Below, in pieces: positions 1-6,413 of a DNA stretch of 20,098 nt; the first letter of the stretch is position 1, and every line of letters starts with the position of its first letter. The stretch covers positions 449-20,546 of the forward strand of contig JACVXW010000026.1 in NCBI GenBank assembly GCA_015661135.1, read 5' to 3'. The notes beneath the pieces were generated by a model, which saw only the letters and a program-made list of their open reading frames with translations, was not told the origin of the DNA and ran no database searches. Position numbers and translations under genes: made by a program. The DNA comes from Chloroflexota bacterium (GTDB lineage: Bacteria; Chloroflexota; Limnocylindria; Limnocylindrales; CSP1-4).

Positions 1-1510
1 GCTCGACGTCGATCGCAGCAACGTCCGGCCGGACCCCGCGGACTTCCTGGGCGTAGGTGACGCTGGTGTAGTTCTCGTCGCTCCGCATCAGCAGGAGCGT
101 GTCCGGCGGGAGCGTGCCGAGGAGGTCGTCGGCGTATCGCTCGGCCACGCGGTTGCCCGACTCGTCGACCTCCGGGAGGCGCGCCACAGCGAGACCCGCC
201 AGTCCTAGCACGAGCACGCCGGCCGCCGCAACCCCGACCCTCTGGCGAAGCGCGACGGCAGGCGGCAGGCGGCCGGCGATCCACCCGGCGAGCTGCCACG
301 CGCCGACGCCGATCGCGATCGCGACCGGCAGACTTGGCAGCAGGTAGAAGCGCTCGAGGACGCCACGCGTCACCGGATCCGACAGCGGCGGGTTGGCGAT
401 GACGAGGAACACGGGACCCGCCACGAGCAGCCACAGCCCCAGTGCGACGGCCTCGCCGGTCCGGCGGACCGCGATCCAGGCGGCGCCGACCCCGGCCACG
501 GCGAGCCCGACGGGCGTGAACGCCGTGACGAGGTACCCGACAAAGAGCCTCATGTGCTCGAGAGGTGAACCGCTGGTGTCCCGGACCGTGAAGCTCAGGG
601 TTCCGTAGGCGGAGCGGGCCAGGATCGCGACGAAGCCGTCGAGCGTCGTCGGATCGCCCCAGACCCGGGCGGCTCCTGAGGCCGCGGCAAGCGGCAGGTA
701 GAGGTAGGGGAGCAGGCCCACGATGCCGAGCGCGACGGCCACCGCGAGTAAGCGCCAGGGCATGGGCCTGCCGGTGCGGCGGCCCGCCGGCGGCGCGGTG
801 TAGCGCCGGATTCCCAGGCCGAGCAGGACCAGGAGCGCCGGCGCCGTGAAGGTGATCGTCTGCTGGTTCGTCAGGGCCAGGCCGGCAACGGCAGCCGCCG
901 CCCACAGGATGCGCATCCGCTCTGGTCGCCGGCTCCATTCGAGCATCAGCACGAGCAGGGCGAGGGCCAGGAGGTTGCTGAGGGCGAACACCTCCGCGAC
1001 GAGCGAGTACCGCCAGAACCCGGTGGAGATCGCCAGGCTCAGCCCGCCGACCGCGGCGGCGACCCAGGCAAGCGGCCGGGGGTCGGTCGCGGTGGCATCA
1101 TCCCGCCGAGCGGCCTCGATGAGCCGGCCGATCGCCAGGCAGACGACGAAGACGGCGGCGGAATCCAGCACGGCCGACATGAGGTTGACCCGGTAAGCGG
1201 GGTCACCGAACGGCAGCCACGTGAACAGGTGGCCGAGGATCGTGAACGTCGGGTACCCGGGCGGATGGGCCAGCCCGAGGGTTGCGGCCACGGTCGAGAG
1301 TTCGCCGCTGTCGCCGGTCGCGACGGTGGGTGCGAGGGTGGCCAGGTACAGCCCGAGCGCCGCGAGGGTGGTCGCGCCGGCAGCCACCCATCCCACTCGC
1401 CGACCCTTCTCGTGGCCCGCGGGGATGGCCGGGACCAACACCCGGCGGTCCGCCGGCGGGATCTTGCCCCTCGGTCGCTCGGATCGGCCCGCCCGCCCGC
1501 GCTTGCTCAT
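1..1510 (-). CDS. DUF2723 / TMEM260-type membrane protein (possible protein O-mannosyltransferase), C-terminus cut off by window edge
   Basis: Reading the minus strand from the ATG at 1510 gives an open frame of 503 codons that runs off the window start, so the C-terminus is missing. After a basic N-terminal tail of about 40 residues and a first membrane segment (about 41-62), the signature GDSGE (66-70) and HPPGYP (82-87) is followed by RVNLMSA (107-113). This is the hallmark of the DUF2723 family, which includes eukaryotic TMEM260, a protein O-mannosyltransferase of the GT-C fold. Many further hydrophobic segments follow. By family knowledge it is a polytopic inner-membrane enzyme that would use a lipid-linked sugar; the actual acceptor is unknown. 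A TATCCT element (1519-1524, minus strand) ends 8 nt before the ATG and there is no Shine-Dalgarno sequence, suggesting a leaderless transcript. An upstream hairpin (1543-1568) separates it from the next gene. Family call is strong; activity is inference. Confidence 0.88.
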   Translation of the reverse strand, partial: MSKRGRAGRSERPRGKIPPADRRVLVPAIPAGHEKGRRVGWVAAGATTLAALGLYLATLAPTVATGDSGELSTVAATLGLAHPPGYPTFTILGHLFTWLPFGDPAYRVNLMSAVLDSAAVFVVCLAIGRLIEAARRDDATATDPRPLAWVAAAVGGLSLAISTGFWRYSLVAEVFALSNLLALALLVLMLEWSRRPERMRILWAAAAVAGLALTNQQTITFTAPALLVLLGLGIRRYTAPPAGRRTGRPMPWRLLAVAVALGIVGLLPYLYLPLAAASGAARVWGDPTTLDGFVAILARSAYGTLSFTVRDTSGSPLEHMRLFVGYLVTAFTPVGLAVAGVGAAWIAVRRTGEAVALGLWLLVAGPVFLVIANPPLSDPVTRGVLERFYLLPSLPVAIAIGVGAWQLAGWIAGRLPPAVALRQRVGVAAAGVLVLGLAGLAVARLPEVDESGNRVAERYADDLLGTLPPDTLLLMRSDENYTSVTYAQEVRGVRPDVAAIDVE

Positions 1511-1518
1511 GGCCAGTC

Positions 1519-1524
1519 AGGATA
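1519..1524 (-). promoter_or_regulatory. Candidate -10 element (TATCCT) for a leaderless transcript of the DUF2723 gene
   Basis: TATCCT on the minus strand lies 8 nt before the ATG at 1510, so transcription would start at or next to the start codon. No GGAGG-like site lies before this ATG, and no clear -35 box is visible. The same arrangement is seen at 6401-6406 and 9257-9262. Confidence 0.4.
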
Positions 1525-1542
1525 GAGGGGCCGGCACACGAA

Positions 1543-1568
1543 GAAGCGGCCGGTTCCCCGGCCGCTTC
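1543..1568 (-). terminator. Hairpin terminator after the first small exported-protein gene
   Basis: A perfect 11-bp stem (1543-1553 pairing with 1558-1568) with a 4-nt loop lies 22 bp past the stop codon of the minus-strand gene ending at 1591. On the minus strand it is followed by TTCGTGTG, only weakly T-rich. The position between two same-strand genes and the perfect stem support a terminator; the poor T-tract lowers confidence. Confidence 0.65.
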
Positions 1569-1590
1569 CTGAGCATTGGATCGAGCGAAG

Positions 1591-2025
1591 TCAGCCGCTG
1601 ACCTCGAAGGTCGTGGTCGCCAGCACGCGCCAACGCGTGCCCTTGAACCAGACGCCCTCTTCGGCCCGGCACGAGGCCGCACCGCTGGACCACGACGGCG
1701 TGGGCCCAAGGGTGAGCGTCGCCTGGTGGGTCGCCGGATCCACCCTGACGTACTGGCGATAGACGATCGTGCCGTTCTGGAAGCACTCGGCCATGACCCA
1801 CGTACCGTCATCGCCGGGGTTGGCGGTCGCGACGGTGGTCTGGGCGAAGCTTCCGTCGGCGACGGTGATGGCGCCGTTGCGCCCGGCGAACGCGTCATCG
1901 GCGCCGCCCGGTTCGCCGCGCGTGACGACGGCCGCGGCGAAGAGCAGAACCGTGACGGTGGCGAGGATCAGCAGACCCTCAAAGGCCACACCCGCGGTGT
2001 GGCGTGCGATCGAACCTGGCCGCAT
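1591..2025 (-). CDS. Small exported or membrane-anchored protein, riboswitch-controlled, paralogue of the gene at 2341-2730
   Basis: 144 residues. The start is the ATG at 2025, preceded by a GGGAGG Shine-Dalgarno site 6-7 nt upstream. A hydrophobic stretch (about 13-34) after a basic start makes it a membrane anchor or signal sequence. A domain of about 90 residues follows. It shares with the paralogue the pattern GTWV-x-A-x-C-x-QNG (from about 74), QYV (91-93), LTLGPTP (104-110), W-x-SG-x-A-x-C (112-119), GTRWRV (129-134) and a final V-x-G. Two conserved cysteines (C81, C119) could form a disulfide outside the cytoplasm. I do not recognise a named family. The hydrophobic segment starts with GVAFEG, faintly like a prepilin cleavage region with a glutamate near +5, but this is weak. 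A cyclic-di-GMP-I riboswitch lies directly upstream, so expression should depend on c-di-GMP. Function unknown; a surface or adhesion role is inference. Confidence 0.85.
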   Translation of the reverse strand: MRPGSIARHTAGVAFEGLLILATVTVLLFAAAVVTRGEPGGADDAFAGRNGAITVADGSFAQTTVATANPGDDGTWVMAECFQNGTIVYRQYVRVDPATHQATLTLGPTPSWSSGAASCRAEEGVWFKGTRWRVLATTTFEVSG

Positions 2026-2043
2026 GGCGGACCTCCCTTGGGA
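2026..2043 (-). promoter_or_regulatory. Shine-Dalgarno site inside a small hairpin (possible riboswitch expression platform)
   Basis: On the minus strand just before the ATG at 2025 the leader reads CCTCCCAAGGGAGG. CCTCC can pair with GGAGG, the ribosome binding site, leaving a CAAG loop. It lies between the riboswitch aptamer and the start codon, so it could switch translation. Seen directly; its function is inference. Confidence 0.45.
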
Positions 2044-2069
2044 GGGTCGCCGGCAAGCGGCGATCCTCG

Positions 2070-2163
2070 GCGTTCGGTAGCCCGGCTGGCTCGAGCGACC
2101 GAACGCCGCGCGAGTCCCGTGGCTTTGCGTCCCCGGGTCACCCCGGGTTTGCCCTTGTCGCGC
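2070..2163 (-). ncRNA. Cyclic-di-GMP-I riboswitch (GEMM-I), copy 1
   Basis: On the minus strand this holds the conserved GEMM-I core in order: GGCAAACC (2146-2153), a GC stem closed by a GTGA (GNRA) tetraloop, GACGCAAAGCCACGGG with the tetraloop receptor region, a variable second stem, and GCCAGCCGGGCTACCG (2075-2090). The position I align with Vc2 G20 is G, as expected for c-di-GMP rather than the cGAMP variant, which has A there. The aptamer ends about 49 nt before the start codon of the gene at 2025. The closing motif reads GCTACCG rather than the usual GTTACCG. A near-identical second copy is at 2772-2870. Confidence 0.88.
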
Positions 2164-2285
2164 CAGGGCAGTCGTGAAACGCCTGGCTCCCCCCGAGGCG
2201 GCCCTGATGTCGGAACCGTTCTCGGTGAGGCATGTCTGACCCTACGGGGCCGGCGGTCGTCTTCTCGATACGCCCTGGAATCGAA

Positions 2286-2309
2286 AGCGGCGACCTTGTG
2301 GTCGCCGCT
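2286..2309 (-). terminator. Intrinsic terminator after the second small exported-protein gene
   Basis: A 10-bp perfect stem (2286-2295 with 2300-2309) and TTGT loop (plus-strand reading) is followed on the minus strand by TTTCGATT. It lies 32 bp past the stop codon at 2341 and before riboswitch copy 1, so the two paralogues are probably separate transcription units. Confidence 0.7.
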
Positions 2310-2340
2310 CCTGCGTGCCGAATTCGTTTGGCCGTCGCGT

Positions 2341-2730
2341 TCAGCCGGTGACGGTGAAGGACTTCGTCGAATTGACGCGCCAGCGGGTGCCGTTCTGCCA
2401 CCAGCCGTCCTCGCCGCTGCAGGTGGCCCCGCCGGACGTCCACATGGGCGTCGGGCCGAGCGTCAGCGACGCGGTGCCGGTCGTGCCGTACGGGACGTAC
2501 TGCTCGTACACGAGGACGCCGTTCTGGGAGCACTTGGCGTGGACCCAGGTACCGGTCCCGCGGTACGCGGTCGTGGTAGACGCGAAGGTGCCGTTGTCAA
2601 CGCGGAAGGTAGATGTGGTGCTGCCGCCGGGCTTGCCCGCGAAGGCGGCGCTCACGACGAGGATGCCGGTGAGCCCGGCGAGGAGGGTTGCGCGGCCGAT
2701 CCGCGCGAGGTTCGGTCGAAGGTTCGACAT
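2341..2730 (-). CDS. Small secreted protein, riboswitch-controlled, paralogue of the gene at 1591-2025
   Basis: 129 residues from the ATG at 2730, with an AGGAG site about 12 nt upstream. A longer frame opens at 2808 but would overlap the riboswitch, so 2730 is preferred. The N-terminus is a signal peptide: basic residues, hydrophobic core (about 14-29), and a likely cleavage at AFA/GKP (31/32). The mature domain of about 95 residues shares GTWV-x-A-x-C-x-QNG, a VY-x-QYV stretch, LTLGPTP-x-W, SGGATC and GTRWRV with its neighbour. The cysteines are C67 and C104. Asn/Thr/Ser-rich and Trp-rich, it looks like a beta-sandwich extracellular protein, but no family is recognised. Its own cyclic-di-GMP-I riboswitch and an intrinsic terminator make it an independent c-di-GMP-responsive unit next to a GGDEF-EAL gene. 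A matrix, adhesion or surface role is inference. Confidence 0.87.
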   Translation of the reverse strand: MSNLRPNLARIGRATLLAGLTGILVVSAAFAGKPGGSTTSTFRVDNGTFASTTTAYRGTGTWVHAKCSQNGVLVYEQYVPYGTTGTASLTLGPTPMWTSGGATCSGEDGWWQNGTRWRVNSTKSFTVTG

Positions 2731-2753
2731 GGTGAGTCTTGTCTCCTGCTGTC

Positions 2754-2769
2754 GGCGCCTCTCGGCGCC
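2754..2769 (-). promoter_or_regulatory. GGCGCC hairpin with GAGA loop between riboswitch copy 2 and the start codon
   Basis: A perfect 6-bp stem (2754-2759 with 2764-2769) with a GAGA tetraloop on the minus strand lies between the aptamer and the AGGAG site. No T-tract follows, so it is not a standard terminator. It may be part of the expression platform. Confidence 0.4.
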
Positions 2770-2771
2770 AC

Positions 2772-2870
2772 GGATTCGGTAACCCGGCTGACTCGATCGT
2801 CCGCTCATCGCGGATGCCGAGCCCCGTGGCTTTGCGTCCCCGGGTCACCCCGGGTTTGCCGTTGTCGTCC
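2772..2870 (-). ncRNA. Cyclic-di-GMP-I riboswitch (GEMM-I), copy 2
   Basis: The minus strand carries GGCAAACC, a GC-rich stem with GTGA tetraloop, GACGCAAAGCCACGGG, a second hairpin and AGTCAGCCGGGTTACCG (2777-2793), which is a close match to the GEMM-I consensus. The nucleotide I align to Vc2 G20 is G, fitting c-di-GMP. It ends about 46 nt before the ATG at 2730. The core is the same as copy 1 while the variable stem differs, consistent with duplication of a riboswitch-gene unit. Confidence 0.92.
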
Positions 2871-2967
2871 GCGCGACGATCTGTCGCGACGGGTTCAGGC
2901 GGACCTGATGGGGAAAGAGTGCGCGCAGGCGGTCGAGCCGCCAATGACCGCATGGTACTGGGCTTTG

Positions 2968-2985
2968 GCGCCGAGAGTTCGGCGC
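2968..2985 (-). terminator. Weak terminator-like hairpin after the GGDEF-EAL gene
   Basis: A 7-bp stem (2968-2974 with 2979-2985) and 4-nt loop sits just past the stop codon at 2996. There is no T-tract on the minus strand, so this is a weak candidate. Confidence 0.3.
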
Positions 2986-2995
2986 GCGCGTCGGG

Positions 2996-5500
2996 TCAGT
3001 GCGGGGCGAACGGGTTGGGTGCGCCGCCCGAGATGACAGATGCGGCCGTCGGGCTGGGCCGAGGAGAGGTCTGGAACGGTGATACGAACGGCGCCGATTT
3101 CGGGCCGGCGATCGCCGTCCGCACATCGAGGTCCGGGGCCGGGTCGGCCGTCGGGGCCGGGGTCGGGTAAGCCGCCGGGACTGGGGCCGGGGCCACCGGA
3201 ACCGGCGCGGGCCCGCCCGCGAGCGCGTCCAGGTCCAGCCGGTCCTCGCCGAGGATCGCCCCGGGGCGACCCAGCAGGTAGCCCTGGCCGGCGTCCACTT
3301 CAAGCCCGCGGATCATCTGGAGCTGGGCCGCGGTCTCAACGCCCTCGGCGATGGTCAGGGCGCCCCAGCGACGGGCGAGGCCCACGAGCGAGGTCAGGAC
3401 GGCCAGCGTCTGGTCCTGGCTCGCGCCGCCCTGGACGAGCGACAGGTCGATCTTCACGACATCGAACCGGAACTGGCTCAGGAGTCGTAGCCCGGCGTTG
3501 CCGGCTCCGACGTCATCGGCGGCCACCCGGACGCCGGCTTCCTGCAGCTGGCGGATCGCGGCCCGGAGCCGCTCCGGCTCGCGGATCGCGTCGCGCTCCG
3601 TGAGTTCCAGGATGGCCCGCTCCGGGGCGATACCGTGCCGCCGCAGGATCGCCAGGAAGACAGTGGCATTGAACTCGGGCGCTTCGAAGCTGCGTGGCGA
3701 GACGTTGATCGACAGCAGGGCTGACTCCGGGATCTGCGCGGCGCCGCGCAGCACGACATCGAGCGCCGCCCGATCCAGATCGAGGACGCGGCCGGCGACC
3801 TCGGCCGCGTCGAACAGGGCACCGGTGTGCGGGAACCCGGCGTCGGGCCGGACGCGGACGAGGCCCTCGTAGCCGAGGATCCGCCCCGTGGGCAGATGCA
3901 CGATCGGCTGGTAGACGGGGCTGAGCGCGCCGGTCTCGATGACGACAGACACCGCTGCCGAGAGCTCGGCGCGCATCTCCTCGTCCACATGACCCCGATC
4001 CAGGGCCGGGTCGAAGATGGACACCATTGTTCGTCCGGCGCGCTTGCCACGGTAGAGGGCAGCGTCCGCCTGCGCCGTCAGCTCCAGGCGGGTCGTGCCG
4101 AAGGCGGGACAGCCGGTGATGCCGGCGGAGAATGAGATCGGGCCGCGGTAGCGCCCGCCGGACCGGTCCTCCAGCCCGCGGCTGAGGAGCCGGCGGGCGG
4201 TGACCTCGGCTCCGGCGGCATCCGTGCTTGCAAGGAGAATGGCGAACTCGTCGCCGCCGATCCGGAAGCCGGCGTCGGCCTGGCGGACCGTTGCGCGGAT
4301 CAGATTGCCCACCTCGGCCAGGAGCTCATCGCCGGTGGCGTGGCCGCGGGTGTCGTTGACGCGCTTGAACTCGTCGATGTCGAGGAGGACCAGCGAGAAG
4401 GGCGTCCCGTAGCGGCGCGACTGATCGACCATCCGCCCAACAGCCTCCTGGAAGGCGCGGTGGTTGCCCAGCCCGGTGAGGCTGTCGCGCAGCGAGGCTT
4501 CCCGCGCGGCTGCGTACAGCTCGTGGAACCTCGCCCGCTCTTCCTCGAGCACCGCCGCCGGATGAACGATCTGGCGGCCCATCCAGACGGTGAACGCAAC
4601 CAGCAGGCCGATCAGGCCGATGAGGGCCGCGATGGTGGGGACCGGAATCGCTGTGACCGGCAGCGGAGCGGTCGCCAGGACGTGCCAGCCTTTGAGGGCC
4701 GGCAGGGCGATCGGCGCGTGGGCCTCGGATGCCTCCGAGCCGTTCGCGGCAATGTCGATCACGGTTCCCGGCAGGACCACCTCGATGCCCGGCCCCACGG
4801 TGGCCACGACCGTGTTGTCGCCGTCCACCAGGCGAACAGTGCGGCCGGCCGTGGCAGCACCGGGGCTCGCCCAGTCGAGGAGCGCAGCGACGGAGATGGA
4901 TGCGACGACCGTGCCCGTAGGCGCAGCCCCCGCCGCGGCGTCGGCGGCCGGCGGGATCGCGATGGCGACTTCGATGAAGGCGGGCTTGTTGGCTTCGACC
5001 GTGACGAGCGTGACGAACGGACGGTTCGAGGTGGGTGGGGGAGCGCCGGATCGAGGGACCCCGTCCGACCCTACGAGGGCGTGTGGCACGCCCGACGGAT
5101 CGGTGATCGCGACGGCTTCGAGGATGCCCGAAGGCCGCTTCAGGAGTTCAGTCAATGCGGCCGCCACCGGCCCAGCGGCCGGATCTCCAGGCTCCGCGGC
5201 AGCCGCGGCCGCGACCCCGTTCAGGCCGGCGATGCCGGCGAGTCCCGCGGTGATGCCACCGAGTTCTCGGCTGACCTCAGCGGCGGCGTGCTCGGCTTCC
5301 GCCGAGAGTCGCTCCTCCAGGCCCGCGCGGGTGTCGAGGAGCACCGCGCGCATCATCGGCGCGACCGCCGCGAGCGGCAGGATCGCCACGGCGAGAAGCG
5401 TCAGGGCAAGGCGAATCTTGACCAGCCGAAGTCCGTTTCGGCGGTCCAGGAGCTCGTCGGGCACGTTGGTGGGAGCGTCGTTGTCGTGGCCGGGCTGCAT
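2996..5500 (-). CDS. Membrane-bound GGDEF-EAL protein (diguanylate cyclase/phosphodiesterase)
   Basis: 834 residues from the ATG at 5500 (AAGG 5-6 nt upstream); an in-frame ATG at 5566 has less support. Membrane segments at about 30-55 and 286-306 flank an extracytoplasmic sensor region of about 230 residues that I cannot name (Cache-like by position). The GGDEF domain (about 335-495) has an intact GGDEF motif (415-419) and an RxxD inhibitory site (R406-D409) at the usual spacing. The EAL domain (about 520-745) reads EGL (E545) and keeps N599, ELTE (632-635), DD (662-663), KID (683-685), AEGVE (718-722) and QGY (739-741), so both activities may be present. A Pro/Ala-rich tail (about 764-834) follows. 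It would make and/or hydrolyse c-di-GMP at the inner face of the membrane. Directly downstream are two genes behind c-di-GMP-I riboswitches, suggesting a local signalling circuit. Which activity dominates cannot be read from sequence. Confidence 0.95.
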   Translation of the reverse strand: MQPGHDNDAPTNVPDELLDRRNGLRLVKIRLALTLLAVAILPLAAVAPMMRAVLLDTRAGLEERLSAEAEHAAAEVSRELGGITAGLAGIAGLNGVAAAAAAEPGDPAAGPVAAALTELLKRPSGILEAVAITDPSGVPHALVGSDGVPRSGAPPPTSNRPFVTLVTVEANKPAFIEVAIAIPPAADAAAGAAPTGTVVASISVAALLDWASPGAATAGRTVRLVDGDNTVVATVGPGIEVVLPGTVIDIAANGSEASEAHAPIALPALKGWHVLATAPLPVTAIPVPTIAALIGLIGLLVAFTVWMGRQIVHPAAVLEEERARFHELYAAAREASLRDSLTGLGNHRAFQEAVGRMVDQSRRYGTPFSLVLLDIDEFKRVNDTRGHATGDELLAEVGNLIRATVRQADAGFRIGGDEFAILLASTDAAGAEVTARRLLSRGLEDRSGGRYRGPISFSAGITGCPAFGTTRLELTAQADAALYRGKRAGRTMVSIFDPALDRGHVDEEMRAELSAAVSVVIETGALSPVYQPIVHLPTGRILGYEGLVRVRPDAGFPHTGALFDAAEVAGRVLDLDRAALDVVLRGAAQIPESALLSINVSPRSFEAPEFNATVFLAILRRHGIAPERAILELTERDAIREPERLRAAIRQLQEAGVRVAADDVGAGNAGLRLLSQFRFDVVKIDLSLVQGGASQDQTLAVLTSLVGLARRWGALTIAEGVETAAQLQMIRGLEVDAGQGYLLGRPGAILGEDRLDLDALAGGPAPVPVAPAPVPAAYPTPAPTADPAPDLDVRTAIAGPKSAPFVSPFQTSPRPSPTAASVISGGAPNPFAPH

Positions 5501-5571
5501 CAATACCTTGCGTGAGGGATTCCGCTGGGATGGTTGTCGCAGGAAGTGGTGCCCGCGTGCTCCCACCCAAA

Positions 5572-5610
5572 GGTCCCGGCTCGCTCTGGTACCACCCCGC
5601 GTCCGGGACC
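5572..5610. repeat. 8-bp inverted repeat between the metallo-hydrolase and GGDEF-EAL genes
   Basis: GGTCCCGG (5572-5579) and CCGGGACC (5603-5610) are perfect inverted arms around a 23-nt centre that holds GGTACC. On the minus strand the structure is followed by TTTGGG. It lies 25 bp past the stop of the hydrolase gene and about 70 bp before the GGDEF-EAL start, so it could be a terminator or an operator. Role unknown. Confidence 0.4.
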
Positions 5611-5635
5611 GCCGAATACCCCGGCCGCCGCCCGT

Positions 5636-6367
5636 TCAGAACCGGATCGTCACTCCCGGTTCGGGATCGTGGACGGTCACGTCGCTCAGGCCGCGGGCGG
5701 CCAGCGCGGCGCGCAGCTCGGCCGGTGTTCCGGCCAGGATCGGAAAGGTCCCGTAGTGGATCGGCATGACGTGGCGAACACCGAGCAGCTCGACTGCGAG
5801 CGCCGCCTCGAGCGGACCCATCGTGTAATGCCCGCCGATCGGGAGCATCGCCAGGTCGGGCTTGTAGAGGTCCGCGATCAGGCGCATGTCGGAGAAGACG
5901 TTCGTGTCGCCGGCGAAGTAGATCCGGGTTCCGTCCTCGAGCTCGACGACGAATCCGACCGGCTCGCCGAGGTAGAGCGTCGTCTCGCCGGCGGCATTCC
6001 ACGCGCCGGCCGAGTGATCAGCGTGGGTCATCGTGACCCGAAGGCCGGCCGCCGTCACGGTACCGCCCTTGTTCATGCCGATGACCCTGTCCTTGCCGGC
6101 GTAGTTGCGATTGAGCCAGAGCTGAAGCTCGTGCATGGCCGGCCACTCGGGCCGGGTTCGAGAGGCGACCTCGAGCGCGTTGCCGAGGTGGTCGTCGTGG
6201 CCGTGCGACAGGAGCATGAGGTCGCAGCGCTGGACATCGCCGGCAGCCCGTGGGCTGCTCGGGTTGCCGAACCACGGGTCGAACAGGATCGTCTTGCCGC
6301 CCGGCGTGACCACTTCCACGCAGGCGTGTCCGTACCAGGTGATCGCCGTCTCGCCGTCTCGTCGCAT
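5636..6367 (-). CDS. UPF0173-type metal-dependent hydrolase (metallo-beta-lactamase fold)
   Basis: 243 residues from the ATG at 6367, which has a strong GGAGG site 5 nt upstream. The HGHDDH motif (55-60) is the metal-binding HxHxDH of the metallo-beta-lactamase fold. Further ligand candidates are H118, D154 in FAGDTN and H204 in IHYGTFP. The early WYGHACVEV and the later HYTMGP fit the UPF0173/YtkL-like family, and the length matches its usual 225-245. It is a soluble cytoplasmic protein. The natural substrate of the family is not established. It is divergently transcribed from the gene at 6414, with only 46 bp between them. Confidence 0.92.
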   Translation of the reverse strand: MRRDGETAITWYGHACVEVVTPGGKTILFDPWFGNPSSPRAAGDVQRCDLMLLSHGHDDHLGNALEVASRTRPEWPAMHELQLWLNRNYAGKDRVIGMNKGGTVTAAGLRVTMTHADHSAGAWNAAGETTLYLGEPVGFVVELEDGTRIYFAGDTNVFSDMRLIADLYKPDLAMLPIGGHYTMGPLEAALAVELLGVRHVMPIHYGTFPILAGTPAELRAALAARGLSDVTVHDPEPGVTIRF

Positions 6368-6384
6368 CGCGCACCTCCGGGAGC

Positions 6385-6390
6385 ATCGTA
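6385..6390 (-). promoter_or_regulatory. Candidate -10 element (TACGAT) for the metallo-hydrolase gene
   Basis: TACGAT on the minus strand lies 17 nt before the ATG at 6367, allowing a short leader with the GGAGG site. It is back-to-back with the plus-strand TACACT at 6401-6406. No -35 box is visible. Confidence 0.3.
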
Positions 6391-6400
6391 GCCCGCGCGA

Positions 6401-6406
6401 TACACT
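6401..6406 (+). promoter_or_regulatory. Candidate -10 element (TACACT) for a leaderless transcript
   Basis: TACACT ends 7 nt before the GTG at 6414, which lacks a Shine-Dalgarno site. Transcription would start at the start codon. No clear -35. Confidence 0.4.
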
Positions 6407-6413
6407 CGATGGC

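Noticed and set aside
1576..3036. Long plus-strand open frames across the riboswitch region (for example 486 codons)
   Set aside because: They are Arg/Gly/Pro-rich shadows opposite the real minus-strand genes and the riboswitches, with no family features.
5560..5625. T-box-like GGGTGGTACC on the minus strand before the GGDEF-EAL gene
   Set aside because: It lacks the rest of the T-box structure and does not precede an amino-acid or tRNA gene; more likely part of the inverted repeat.
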